From assembly GCA_964354485.1 (NCBI GenBank), contig CAYGZY010000247.1:1-23532 (forward strand): DNA of 23,532 bases, given 5' to 3'. This document shows positions 1 to 8,603 of the stretch, piece by piece. The notes under the pieces are model-generated. The model did not search any database. It saw nothing but the letters and a program-made list of their open reading frames with translations, and was not told the origin of the DNA. The position numbers and the translations under genes were made by a program. The stretch comes from CAYGXH01 sp964354485 (GTDB taxonomy: Bacteria > Bacteroidota > Ignavibacteria > UBA10030 > SZUA-254). Position 1 is the stretch's first letter. Every line of letters begins with the position of its first letter.

Positions 1-64
1 GGTCCATCGGTCCCTCGGCCTGACGCATATCGTTTCGATTACTTTATTATAGAGGAGGAGAAGC

Positions 65-1813
65 ATGAAGCCAAAAGTGAAGGTCCTCTCTCTCGCCTTA
101 TCGATGATTCTTCTTTTTACTATGGGATTTGCACAGTCCCCGGAAATCGTAGAGCAGCGCACGGATAGCGTCGTACATCCCGGAGAGGATTTAATCGAAC
201 AGCAATCTGATGAAGATCCGACGGCAGAGAATTCCGAAGATTTTGACTTTACTGTCTCGCTGAGATCGAGGCTCATTCGCCGCGAACAGCCGGCGGCGGG
301 ATATTCGAATGGATATTACAGTGGTTCTGCCGATAAGCTGTACGAGAGATGCCTGTATAGAATCGGGGAACATGTTGCAGGCGGTTTTCTAATGGAAAAA
401 GATGCGGGCGAGAGTAAAATCTACAGTTTCACTACGATGAATATATCGTTTCAGGATGTTTGTCCTATCGTGAAGAAGCTGGTTCTAGGCGACTACCGCA
501 TAGAGAGCGGTCAGGGATTGACTCTCTGGAGCGGAAGGGGATTCCTGAAGGGGGCTGATGTAGTAACTCCTCTGCGACGGAAACCGAGAGGAATCGTATC
601 GGCGCTTTCATCCGATGAATTTCACTTCTTCCGGGGAGCAGGTACGGAAATTACCTGGCAATCCATCACCACCGTACTATTCTATTCCTCCATACGCCGT
701 AGTGCAGTCCTCGATGACAGCGGCGATATTATTTCATTCAATGAGAATGGATATTACCGCACCACGAGGGAACTGCAACAGCTTAATAATACGGATGAAA
801 AAGTAATAGGCGGGCGGTTTATATACCGGCTTCCCTTTAAAGGAGTATTAGGATTGACATTCCTCAGTACAAAGTACTCAAGGGGATTCGCGGTAAGCGA
901 TAATGTGCAAAATACAAACGGAGCTGCGATCGATTTTTCATGCAGCATGCAGCGAATATCCCTCTGCGGCGAACTGGCTCACGCCAACAACCGATCGGCA
1001 GGAATTGTGGGAGTATTCCTGCATCCGCATAAAAATATTAATATTGTAATGTCATACCGCTTCTATCCCGACAAGTATCTGCCGGTTCGCACACTTCCGT
1101 TCGGAGAATGGGGATCCGGGGAACGCGGATTTTATTGCGGTTTTACCGCCGAACCGTGGAAGTCTGTCGCTCTTTCTGTTTACTACGATCAGTTTGAAAA
1201 AATAAAAGGTGGCGATTTTTCCACTGAGGGAAATGACTTTCTTATTAACGTGAAAATTCCGCTCTACTCAAGATTGAGTATTACGGCACAGTACCGGCGG
1301 AAGATGTCGGAATATACTGGGTACCACAATGATCCCGGGATGCTTCAAATGAGATCAACCCGGTTGAATTGCCGGCAAAAATTTAGAATAACTGCAGAAC
1401 ATAAAGTATCGTCATATCTTTCATTAAGAGCACGTCTGGAAGAGAACTTTTTCTCTAACGGAGTCGAGGTAGAGGGGGAGCGGGGATTCCTGTTCTATAA
1501 CGATATTACGGTAAAAGCACCGAAAAATTGGTTGTTCAGTGTGCGCATCACTTATTTCAGGAGCTTTTCCCGTGAAACCGTTCCGTACGAATTGGAAAGA
1601 GATCTGGACGGTGTTCTCACACAGACGATGCTCACAGGCGAGGGAAATCGATTCTACTTGCTTGCCGGGTATGACGCGGTAAGTTGGTTAAAAATATCGG
1701 GGAAGTATTCCGTCGTTCAGCGCGATGATGTTCTGAAAATCGGAAGCGGTCACGATCAACTTCCATCAAACCGGGATTCGAGAATATCTGTTCAAGTCGA
1801 TATCCTCCTTTAA
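65..1813 (+). CDS. Secreted outer-membrane beta-barrel-like protein, function unknown
   Basis: 582 residues. A signal peptide is clear: basic start (MKPKVKV), hydrophobic core, likely cleavage after GFAQ near residue 24. An acidic, low-complexity linker follows to about residue 60. The rest is rich in alternating aromatic and polar strands with many Tyr, Arg and Gly, as in outer-membrane barrels. The stretch GDYRIESGQGLTLWSGRGF (about residues 142-160) resembles a motif I associate with barrel proteins that carry a helix-hairpin-helix module in Bacteroidota/Ignavibacteria relatives, but no such module is visible here. A strong GAGGAGGAG Shine-Dalgarno lies just upstream of the ATG, fixing the start. 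The 64 bases upstream may be the end of another gene. Role unknown; the barrel call is inferred from composition and the relationship is from memory. Confidence 0.7.
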   Translation: MKPKVKVLSLALSMILLFTMGFAQSPEIVEQRTDSVVHPGEDLIEQQSDEDPTAENSEDFDFTVSLRSRLIRREQPAAGYSNGYYSGSADKLYERCLYRIGEHVAGGFLMEKDAGESKIYSFTTMNISFQDVCPIVKKLVLGDYRIESGQGLTLWSGRGFLKGADVVTPLRRKPRGIVSALSSDEFHFFRGAGTEITWQSITTVLFYSSIRRSAVLDDSGDIISFNENGYYRTTRELQQLNNTDEKVIGGRFIYRLPFKGVLGLTFLSTKYSRGFAVSDNVQNTNGAAIDFSCSMQRISLCGELAHANNRSAGIVGVFLHPHKNINIVMSYRFYPDKYLPVRTLPFGEWGSGERGFYCGFTAEPWKSVALSVYYDQFEKIKGGDFSTEGNDFLINVKIPLYSRLSITAQYRRKMSEYTGYHNDPGMLQMRSTRLNCRQKFRITAEHKVSSYLSLRARLEENFFSNGVEVEGERGFLFYNDITVKAPKNWLFSVRITYFRSFSRETVPYELERDLDGVLTQTMLTGEGNRFYLLAGYDAVSWLKISGKYSVVQRDDVLKIGSGHDQLPSNRDSRISVQVDILL

Positions 1814-1858
1814 TGATAACGGTTTGGGACATCAGTATGTTTTTTGTATTTTACAGTC

Positions 1859-2965
1859 ATGCAGAAATCAGTGAAAAAGAAGGTCGTAGTCGCTATGAGC
1901 GGCGGAGTGGATTCATCCGTCGCTGCGGTACTCCTGTTGGAACAAGGGTATAAAGTGTTCGGTGTTACGATGAAAATGTTCAATCCCGATGATGTCGGAG
2001 GGACTTTTCACAGGGATTCACCCTGCTGCGGACTAGAAGCGATGAATGATGCCCGCAGTGTCGCCCTCACACTCGGTATACATCACTACATCGTCGATCA
2101 GAGCGGGTTGTTTCAAAGGGATGTCATTGACAATTTTATAGAGGAGTACCGGAACGGACGTACACCGAATCCGTGCGTTCTTTGTAATCATAAAATCAAA
2201 TGGAATGAACTGCTATCGAAAGCAGATGCAGTAGGTGCAGAGTACGTCGCGACCGGTCATTACGCCCGCGTTCGGTACGATGAAGAAAAAAAGAGGTACG
2301 TCATTACCCGGGCGGCGGATACAACCAAGGACCAGACATATGCACTATGGGGTTTAAATCAGGACGCCCTTTCGAGAACGATTTTTCCACTCGGAGAATA
2401 CACAAAAGTGCAGGTAAGGGATATTGCTTCAAGATTCGGACTGAAGACGGCGGAAAAGGAAGAGAGCTTCGAAATTTGTTTCATCGCAGATGACGATTAT
2501 CGGCGGTTCCTTGCTGAGCAATTCTCAAGGCGCAACATCGACATTCATGGGGGTAATATCGTGTTCGGCGGGAAAGTGGTTGGAAAACACAAAGGAATTG
2601 CGTACTACACCATTGGTCAGAGGAGCGGAATAGGCGCCCATGGCGGGAAAGTCTACGTCACGAAAATCGATGCTAATGCGAATATAATCAGAATCGGTAA
2701 GAAAGAGGATCTTTTCAAAAAAGGATTAATAGCTAAAAACGTTAATTTTATAGGTATCGATTCATTAAATGAAGAAATGAGGATTTCAGCTCAAATCCGG
2801 TACAAGGACGAACCTTCGTTAGCTACAGTCCATCCACGGGAGGGGAATAGTATCTCGATAATATTTGATGAGCCTAAGAAAGCGATCACGGCGGGTCAAT
2901 CGGCGGTCATGTATTTGGAGGATCTCCTTATCGGCGGCGGTATTATCGATTCTGTGTACCAATAA
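1859..2965 (+). CDS. mnmA: tRNA-specific 2-thiouridylase MnmA
   Basis: MnmA activates U34 of tRNA-Lys, -Glu and -Gln with ATP and inserts sulfur, a cytosolic wobble modification. The N-terminus has the PP-loop SGGVDSS (about residues 15-21 from this start). The catalytic Cys lies in NPCVLCNHKIKW (Cys109) and the second, persulfide-bearing Cys in ESFEICFIADDDY (Cys207). ATGHYARV and GQRSGIGAHGGKVYV are further family motifs. Length, 368 residues, is normal. I start at ATG 1859, giving MQKSVKKKVVVAMSGG; an in-frame TTG at 1844 would add five residues. Neither has a convincing ribosome site. The gene sits 45 bases after the barrel-like gene, with no functional link apparent. Confidence 0.96.
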   Translation: MQKSVKKKVVVAMSGGVDSSVAAVLLLEQGYKVFGVTMKMFNPDDVGGTFHRDSPCCGLEAMNDARSVALTLGIHHYIVDQSGLFQRDVIDNFIEEYRNGRTPNPCVLCNHKIKWNELLSKADAVGAEYVATGHYARVRYDEEKKRYVITRAADTTKDQTYALWGLNQDALSRTIFPLGEYTKVQVRDIASRFGLKTAEKEESFEICFIADDDYRRFLAEQFSRRNIDIHGGNIVFGGKVVGKHKGIAYYTIGQRSGIGAHGGKVYVTKIDANANIIRIGKKEDLFKKGLIAKNVNFIGIDSLNEEMRISAQIRYKDEPSLATVHPREGNSISIIFDEPKKAITAGQSAVMYLEDLLIGGGIIDSVYQ

Positions 2966-3074
2966 TCTTCTCCATTCCATTATTCATAAATTCATTAAAT
3001 TTTATTCATATTATGGGAAAATAACATTCAGTCATCATTCTTTTGAGATTTATCACATTTCTTTGAAATAATGC

Positions 3075-3103
3075 TTGACATTCTACCCTAAATCCTATAT
3101 ATT
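3075..3103 (+). promoter_or_regulatory. Promoter of the LysM transglycosylase gene (TTGACA-N17-TATATT)
   Basis: A perfect -35 TTGACA at 3075-3080 and a -10 TATATT at 3098-3103 are separated by 17 bases. The expected transcript start near 3110 leaves about 40 bases of leader before the AGGA at 3139-3142 and the TTG start at 3150. The longest open frame starts at the TTG inside this -35 box, so a naive start call would put the promoter inside the gene. Confidence 0.75.
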
Positions 3104-3149
3104 TTCAACAATTGTAGGTGTTGGAAAACGGGTATTTCAGGAAATTATA

Positions 3150-5327
3150 TTGCGTTACAGAAGCCTTATAGTATTGCTAATAATTATTGTCGGTTGTTCA
3201 ACCGAGAAGTCGGTAAAATCTACCTCAGGACCTAGTCTCACCAGTTTAGCTCCTTCAACATACGTTGACACATTATCCAGGGAAGAAATGAACTCTGCGA
3301 TCGGCGACAGTCTGATCGCTGATTCAACTTATGATGAAGTCACCGCTCAACTCCTTGAAGCCGCCCGTGAACATTACATTACTGCTCTGAATGCTCAGGC
3401 ACAGGGCGATTCAGTCCAATCTGTAGCGGAATTCGAGCATGCAATCGGAATTCTCAATGAACTGGCTTATTATCCAAGCATCGACAGCAATAAGGATTTC
3501 GAGGATCTTACTCAAAGTTTGATTGGAGATTACGAAAGATATATCGCAAATATCGACAGTCTTGGCTCCAATACCTCGATATTTGCACTACGCGAAAAAA
3601 TGAATCAGGTGGATGAAGCGAACGAAAGTCCGGACGAAGATACGCCCATTCAGGTTATAAAGAGCGTGACCGTTCCGCTTGTAATCAATGGTCACGTCGG
3701 GCAGAATATTAAATTCTTCTCGGGAAAGGGGAAAAGGCATTTTGAACGATGGCTGACTATCGGGGGGAAATACTTCCCGATGATGAAGCGGATTTTTCGA
3801 GAGGAAGGTGTACCGGAAGAGCTGGTCTATCTATCGACCATTGAAAGCGGTCTGAATCCTATCGCTCGGTCTTGGGCAAAAGCTGTCGGTATCTGGCAGT
3901 TCATCAAAGGTACCGGAAAGTTGTACGGACTGGGAAGTAACTTCTGGTACGACGAGCGGCGTGATTTTGAGAAAGCAACTAAAGCGGCTGCGCGCCATCT
4001 CAGAGATTTACATAGTGAATTTGGCGATTGGTATCTGGCGCTTGCGGCATACAATTCAGGCGCCGGACGCGTTTTTCGGGCAATACGTAAGAGTAAATCA
4101 ACAGATTTCTGGAAACTTCGACCTTATTTACCTCGTGAGACGAGGAATTATGTACCTCAGTACATTGCTGTTACGGCAATGTTTCTTGAACCGGAGACTT
4201 ATGGATTTAGAGTCGAACCTGCAGATCCTCTTCGGTACGACGTTGTAACCATTGACGGTTCGGTTGATCTGAAAGTTTTGGCAAAGTGTGCGGAGACAGA
4301 TGTTGAGTCACTGCGAGACTTGAATCCGGAACTATTGAGGTGGTGTACGCCTCCTGGAATGAAGGAATACAGCTTTAGGGTACCGTCAGGGAAGCTTACG
4401 GCGTTCAATACAAATTTCGCCAGTGTATCTGATGATCAGAAGCGCGATTGGATCGTCCATAAGGTGAAAAAGAGAGAGACCTTGGGAACGATCGCGAAGA
4501 GGTATGGTGTCACGATAGGCATCATAACGGAGACCAATCGTCTTTCATCCACGGTGATTTCCGCCGGGAAAGAACTGATCATCCCTGTTCCATCGAACTC
4601 AAAGAACTACCTTGCGACGATTTCAGATGAGGATATTCCAAAAGCTTCGAAACGGGCATCAACCCGCACAAAGTTATTGGCGCAGGCACAGAAAGGGAAT
4701 TCGAAAATTAAGTATAATATCCGCAAGGGCGATACACTGGGTGAAATCTCCGAGCTATTCGGCGTGCGGATCAGCGATCTTCGTATGTGGAACGGGATAC
4801 CATACGGAAGTTCTATCAGGGCAGGGAGTAATTTAATTGTCTGGGTGCCGACTGATGAAGCTCCTAAATATGCGAATGTGAACCTGATGTCGGAGGAAGA
4901 TCACACGAAGCTTCACGCATCTGTTTCGGATGCAGAGAACACGCGGAAAAAAACCGAACACAAGGGATCATACTGGACGACTTACAAAGTGAAGCGGGGT
5001 GATTACCTCGGAAAGATTGCAAAACAGTTTAACGTTGTGGCAGCAGATATACAGAAGTGGAACGGATTGAAATCAGCGGTGATAAACGCGGGTCAGAGTT
5101 TAGAGATTTATATTGAAGAAAACGGATCTCCTGCCTCATCCAATGTTGCGGTACAGGAGAAGGATTCGGTGAAAAACGGTAAAAGTATTATCTACACTGT
5201 AAAAAAAGGTGATACGCTCGAAAAGATCGCCATATCATTCGGCGTTTCTATATCACAGTTACGTTCCTGGAATAAAATCCGCGGCTCCCGCATCGTGGTT
5301 GGGCAGGAATTATATATCAATTCTTAA
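3150..5327 (+). CDS. Lipoprotein membrane-bound lytic transglycosylase with four LysM repeats (MltD type)
   Basis: Cuts peptidoglycan glycan strands to 1,6-anhydro-muropeptides. 725 residues from TTG 3150. This start has AGGA seven bases upstream and gives MRYRSLIVLLIIIVGCSTEK, a textbook lipoprotein signal with lipobox IVGC. A helical linker reaches about residue 190. The SLT domain follows (about 215-335), with EELVYLSTIESGLNP holding the catalytic Glu232, then AVGIWQFIKGTGKLYGL and ALAAYNSGAGRV. Four LysM repeats begin near residues 433, 520, 610 and 681, each with the KRGD/KKGDTL...IAxxFGV...LRxWN pattern. E. coli MltD usually has fewer LysM repeats. An in-frame TTG at 3075 would extend the protein by 25 residues but lies in the promoter and would bury the lipobox. 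Confidence 0.93.
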   Translation: MRYRSLIVLLIIIVGCSTEKSVKSTSGPSLTSLAPSTYVDTLSREEMNSAIGDSLIADSTYDEVTAQLLEAAREHYITALNAQAQGDSVQSVAEFEHAIGILNELAYYPSIDSNKDFEDLTQSLIGDYERYIANIDSLGSNTSIFALREKMNQVDEANESPDEDTPIQVIKSVTVPLVINGHVGQNIKFFSGKGKRHFERWLTIGGKYFPMMKRIFREEGVPEELVYLSTIESGLNPIARSWAKAVGIWQFIKGTGKLYGLGSNFWYDERRDFEKATKAAARHLRDLHSEFGDWYLALAAYNSGAGRVFRAIRKSKSTDFWKLRPYLPRETRNYVPQYIAVTAMFLEPETYGFRVEPADPLRYDVVTIDGSVDLKVLAKCAETDVESLRDLNPELLRWCTPPGMKEYSFRVPSGKLTAFNTNFASVSDDQKRDWIVHKVKKRETLGTIAKRYGVTIGIITETNRLSSTVISAGKELIIPVPSNSKNYLATISDEDIPKASKRASTRTKLLAQAQKGNSKIKYNIRKGDTLGEISELFGVRISDLRMWNGIPYGSSIRAGSNLIVWVPTDEAPKYANVNLMSEEDHTKLHASVSDAENTRKKTEHKGSYWTTYKVKRGDYLGKIAKQFNVVAADIQKWNGLKSAVINAGQSLEIYIEENGSPASSNVAVQEKDSVKNGKSIIYTVKKGDTLEKIAISFGVSISQLRSWNKIRGSRIVVGQELYINS

Positions 5328-5416
5328 ACATAGCTAATGAGAACACACACCTGCATTACGGGTATGTACTTGTAAATTTTGACGGGCAGACAGATAACAC
5401 TAATCAGACTGAAGGT

Positions 5417-5434
5417 CATAGATAAAAATCTATG
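5417..5434. repeat. Small perfect hairpin downstream of the transglycosylase
   Basis: CATAGAT and ATCTATG form a perfect 7-bp stem over an AAAA loop. There is no T-run after it, so a factor-independent terminator is not supported. The rest of 5328-5473 shows nothing else I can name. Confidence 0.4.
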
Positions 5435-5489
5435 AAAATCTTGGTTCATACTTTTACCTTTACCCTTCGCTAATCTAACCCCTTTTGTA

Positions 5490-5512
5490 TTTTCCCCTTT
5501 TCAAGGGGAAAA
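5490..5512. repeat. Palindromic C/G-tract hairpin
   Basis: TTTTCCCCTT and AAGGGGAAAA form a perfect 10-bp stem around a TTC loop. The A/T arms outside the G/C core could let it act as a terminator on either strand, but its position inside the DUF559 cassette suggests a repeat-family member. A second such hairpin lies about 30 bases downstream. Confidence 0.7.
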
Positions 5513-5542
5513 GTTAAAGCCGCATTTATAAAAAAAAGGAGG

Positions 5543-5577
5543 TATCCCCCTTACCAAGGGGGACTACAGGGGGTTAG
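5543..5577. repeat. 35-base repeat, copy 1, with TCCCCCTT/AAGGGGGA hairpin
   Basis: Contains an 8-bp stem (5545-5552 with 5556-5563) over an ACC loop, then ACTACAGGGGGTTAG. The TAA stop of the minus-strand nuclease gene is 5574-5576, inside the repeat. Matches 29 of 35 positions of the copy at 6047-6081, in the same orientation. Confidence 0.75.
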
Positions 5578-5948
5578 TTTACACACTTGATTGATTCTAT
5601 CTTTTCGTAAATTATTTGTAGAACATCATTCAGATTATTATATACATCATCATTCTGAAATCTTAAAAAATCAATACCTAATCCTTTAATTTCTTCTTGA
5701 CGTTCCTTATCATATTCCTCAGCGTCAGAATGAAAATGACTTTCACCATCTACCTCAATAGCTAATTTCAATTCAGGACAATAAAAATCCAACACATATG
5801 TTCCAACACTATATTGTCTCCGGAATCTGTAGCTCCCAATTTGTTTCAGTCTAATTCTTGACCACAAAATATTTTCTGCCTTTGGCATATTCCTCCGGAA
5901 TACCTGTCTTCGATATTTCATCGAAGACCGATTAAAAATGTTTATCAT
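5574..5948 (-). CDS. Stand-alone DUF559 / Vsr-like PD-(D/E)XK endonuclease
   Basis: 124 residues from ATG 5948, beginning MINIFNRSSMKYRRQ. The family has the restriction-endonuclease fold related to the very-short-patch repair nuclease Vsr. Visible motifs: ENILWSRIR (helix 1); RFRRQYSVGTYVLDFYCPEL with the catalytic Asp; LAIEVDGESHF with the ExD/K-position residues; and YDKERQEEIKGLGIDFLRFQNDDV, typical of the C-terminal half. A GGGAGG Shine-Dalgarno sits just before ATG 5948; the open frame continues 35 codons upstream to a GTG but that segment runs into the repeat and is not family-like. No methyltransferase or mismatch-repair partner lies nearby. The gene sits in its own repeat cassette, so its DNA target may be the repeats themselves (inference). 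Catalytic residues look intact. Confidence 0.88.
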   Translation of the reverse strand: MINIFNRSSMKYRRQVFRRNMPKAENILWSRIRLKQIGSYRFRRQYSVGTYVLDFYCPELKLAIEVDGESHFHSDAEEYDKERQEEIKGLGIDFLRFQNDDVYNNLNDVLQIIYEKIESIKCVN

Positions 5949-6046
5949 AAATCCTCCCTGATTTTTATACATTAAGATACTATCATCCAGCAATATCCTG
6001 TTACCCCTATTGTGTTTTATCCCATTTTTAAAAAGGGTTGGGAAAA

Positions 6047-6081
6047 TGTCCACCTTATCAAGGGGGACTACAAGGGGTCAA
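6047..6081. repeat. 35-base repeat, copy 2 (degenerate), upstream of the DUF559 gene
   Basis: Aligns with 5543-5577 at 29 of 35 positions without gaps. The shared core is AAGGGGGACTACA followed by a G-run. The C-tract is broken by an A, so its hairpin is weaker than that of copy 1. Just before it, CCCATTTTT/AAAAAGGG (6021-6037) forms another palindrome. Together with copy 1 it brackets the nuclease gene as a direct repeat. Confidence 0.7.
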
Positions 6082-6121
6082 CCGGCCTAAAGCATATTGC
6101 TCGCATGAAATAAAGATAAAA

Positions 6122-8500
6122 TTATCTTATCACCACGAACTTCCCCGTCTGCTGACCTAAATCCGAATCAACAATATATAAATACACTCCGCTTGCCAGC
6201 GCCCGGCCGCTCTCATTGACCAGCCTGTAAGAGATCTCACCCCTGTCTTCCCGGTATCCTTCTATCCATTTCCCGCCTTCCTCATATCCATTCGATATCG
6301 TGTTCTTAATAACCGTTACCTTTTCACCTACGAGCGTAAATATCCGGATCGTCCATTCACCTTTCGGCAGATGGATAAACTTCACCAGCCGCATGTTCTC
6401 ATCCCAAAACCATTCATGCCCCTCCCATCCACCATTTTCAAACGAGTACTTCTGGTCAGTACGGTATGGATTCGGTACTACCAGCACTTTTCCCGGCTCT
6501 TCTGACGGTAAAAACGACATATCCACCTTCACCCAATTCTCACGCAGACTCGATTCACTATACTCAGAATAAAGAGTATCGTATCGTGTTGATCCGTCCG
6601 GCATAGGTACTTTCACTACTGTGATATCCGGTAATCCGATCGATGTAACGGCGTACCAATACCGCTTTCCGTAGACCAGATTTGAATCGATGAATGTGGT
6701 ATCCATTTGCGCCAGCGACCATTCCGTTGATGTATCTGGTAAAAGATACTCATGCATCAATACAAAGCTTTCCTCCTGAGGCACACTTCCGACATCTTCA
6801 CTGCGGTATAGGCGGAAGCCGGTGAAGGTACGACCGCCGGGCAGTTTTCCGTTCTCATCGCATTTATGAATTGTGCACTCGCCTGTCGGATTACCGCAAG
6901 GCGGATTGGTTCTGCGCCAGTGATCATCGGGGAAGGACTCTGCGAGTTTATTGGAATCGTCCCATGTTTCGGATGGTACAATCCCATTCCCGACAGCGTT
7001 TCTGCTCGGATGCCATTTCAATTCGGCTCTGTTTGGTTTGATAGCGACATCGAGTTCGGGTGAGATCGGCATAACCGGAGAGATATATCCGTTATTGTAG
7101 AGCATGATTGCTTTTTTAGCGTTCTCAGTGAGGCTATTAACACCCTGATCGACACCATATCCTGAAACAAGTGCCATTGACGTTTTTAATGTGTCTCCGG
7201 GTTTGAGTTCTTCGAAAGGACCAAATGAAAAGAAAATTCTTGTGTCAGACAGATACTCCTGATTTGGTTGGATTGGTTGCCCGGGGAAAGCTGCGCCATT
7301 CATCCAAGCATAGAGGCATGAATCACTATTACATGGTTCATCTCCTATCAAACTATAATCACGCCATCTATAGATAAACCTGAGCGAATCGAGAGGCTTG
7401 GGAGATCCAAGTATGGTTAAACCAAGCGGTGTTGAGCCACGGTCGACTGGATTATGAATAAATGCGGTCCTCAATGAATCTATATATGCTGAATAATTAT
7501 GCTGCCAATAACCACCAATATTAGTTGGACCTAACTCCATGTCAGCAAAGTAACCTACATAGATGTCTGTAATTGTGTCCTGACCGATATTTACAAACGA
7601 ATACTCAAATGGAAGGACTGCTTCAAGGTATCTTCCTCTCCAGGCATACGATTTTTGTATGCACATAAGTCCCATTGGCACATGACCGGGCCATACAGGT
7701 CTCGAAAAAGTATCTGTGGCTGAGCAGTACAGATCATTATCAGAAATTGCCGCGTAATCCTCATCGACGTGCGGTTCGCCGTGATCGGGTAATCCGTTCT
7801 TCTCTAACCACCGATCACGATTATTTTTAAATGGTTGACTGCCGTCCTTATTTGGATGACACTTGTCCCGTGTTCCCGGATCGTAGTTATCTCCGGCTGG
7901 ATCGGGATTCCAATTAGGATCGTATGGCATTCCATCGCAACTTATTTCCACTGGATCGACTAAGCCGTCAGCCCCAACATCATCGTTTGAAGGATTCCAG
8001 TCACCGTCATTATCAGTACCGTCAAGATCATCTTCATCGACTTTCCCATCGCCGTCATCGTCACAGTAGCGTTTGTTAGGTTCTCCGATCGAATTTACAG
8101 AGGTTTGCCAGAACCGCCAACGTGGGAGGTGATAGTAGCTTGGATAGAATTCGCTACGCGCGTCGGATCCATCGTATCCCACTGACACATGGATGGCCCC
8201 ATTTACCTTTCCTCCAATTCGTATTCCTAAGCCATAGAGATGCTCAACACCGGATCCAGCCGGATACTCCAGTCCCATATGCGGTTCTACAGGAATACAA
8301 TCCTGAGAACCACAATCCCATGCCTGTAAACCCATTTTTATTTGATTGCTTATCCAGACACGCATATTATATCCCTGCAGTGCTCGCTGAGCCCAGTTGA
8401 CATTTGTATTCTGCACACTTTTTTGATCATTCTTGGATTGAGGTATAGAAATGCCAGCGAGACATAAGGTCAGGATAAGGTAGTAAGAACACCGTTTCAT
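6122..8500 (-). CDS. Large secreted protein with Asp-rich calcium-type repeats and C-terminal T9SS/FlgD-like module
   Basis: 792 residues. The start ATG 8500 has an AGGGGAG site upstream and gives a signal peptide (MKRCSYYLILTLCLAGISIP) cut near residue 22. Residues about 143-180 hold DDDGDGKVDEDD and TDNDGD, thrombospondin type-3/dockerin-like calcium-binding loops. Several Cys pairs follow. The middle looks beta-rich and includes a fibronectin-like stretch (GFRLYRSEDV ... VYGKRYWYAVTS, about 570-640). The last 110 residues (VPNPYRTDQ ... LPKGEWTIRIFTLVGEKV ... SGVYLYIV ... GKFVVIR) match the FlgD-like/type IX sorting style found in FCB bacteria. It is likely exported and surface-held or released. 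Substrate unknown. It is transcribed from its own promoter at 8552-8580 and faces the DUF559 cassette. Confidence 0.75.
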   Translation of the reverse strand: MKRCSYYLILTLCLAGISIPQSKNDQKSVQNTNVNWAQRALQGYNMRVWISNQIKMGLQAWDCGSQDCIPVEPHMGLEYPAGSGVEHLYGLGIRIGGKVNGAIHVSVGYDGSDARSEFYPSYYHLPRWRFWQTSVNSIGEPNKRYCDDDGDGKVDEDDLDGTDNDGDWNPSNDDVGADGLVDPVEISCDGMPYDPNWNPDPAGDNYDPGTRDKCHPNKDGSQPFKNNRDRWLEKNGLPDHGEPHVDEDYAAISDNDLYCSATDTFSRPVWPGHVPMGLMCIQKSYAWRGRYLEAVLPFEYSFVNIGQDTITDIYVGYFADMELGPTNIGGYWQHNYSAYIDSLRTAFIHNPVDRGSTPLGLTILGSPKPLDSLRFIYRWRDYSLIGDEPCNSDSCLYAWMNGAAFPGQPIQPNQEYLSDTRIFFSFGPFEELKPGDTLKTSMALVSGYGVDQGVNSLTENAKKAIMLYNNGYISPVMPISPELDVAIKPNRAELKWHPSRNAVGNGIVPSETWDDSNKLAESFPDDHWRRTNPPCGNPTGECTIHKCDENGKLPGGRTFTGFRLYRSEDVGSVPQEESFVLMHEYLLPDTSTEWSLAQMDTTFIDSNLVYGKRYWYAVTSIGLPDITVVKVPMPDGSTRYDTLYSEYSESSLRENWVKVDMSFLPSEEPGKVLVVPNPYRTDQKYSFENGGWEGHEWFWDENMRLVKFIHLPKGEWTIRIFTLVGEKVTVIKNTISNGYEEGGKWIEGYREDRGEISYRLVNESGRALASGVYLYIVDSDLGQQTGKFVVIR

Positions 8501-8551
8501 ATTTGCTCCCCTTCGGTGGTTCTGTAAGTGATGTTAAGCAAACCTCAGTAC

Positions 8552-8580
8552 AATATACAAAACTTAAAAATTAATGTCAT
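8552..8580 (-). promoter_or_regulatory. Promoter of the large secreted protein (ATGACA-N17-TATATT)
   Basis: On the minus strand, -35 ATGACA (8580-8575, five of six consensus bases) and -10 TATATT (8557-8552) are 17 bases apart. The transcript would start near 8545, about 45 bases before the ATG at 8500. Same spacing and -10 as the promoters at 3075 and 9090. Confidence 0.6.
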
Positions 8581-8603
8581 ATCGACAAAGTAAAAAGGGA
8601 CAG

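Larger units (their letters stand above)
5475..6081 (-). mobile_element. Intergenic cassette: DUF559 nuclease gene between G/C-tract palindromic repeats
   Basis: The unit runs from CTAACCCC (5475-5482) to the end of the upstream repeat (6081). Reading from the gene's 3' side it holds a first hairpin (5490-5512), a second hairpin within a 35-base repeat (5543-5577), the nuclease gene (5574-5948), and a diverged direct copy of the 35-base repeat (6047-6081). CTAACCCC at 5475 is answered by GGGGTTAG at 5570-5577, so the two hairpins lie inside an inverted repeat of about 100 bases. The nuclease stop codon is inside that repeat. The region is visibly more AT-rich than its neighbours. No target-site duplication is obvious. 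Treating it as mobile is inference from the repeat layout. Confidence 0.55.

Noticed and set aside
2..52. C-terminal tail of an upstream gene (frame 2, ending TAG at 50-52)
   Set aside because: Only 16 codons are visible and another frame is also open; nothing identifies it.
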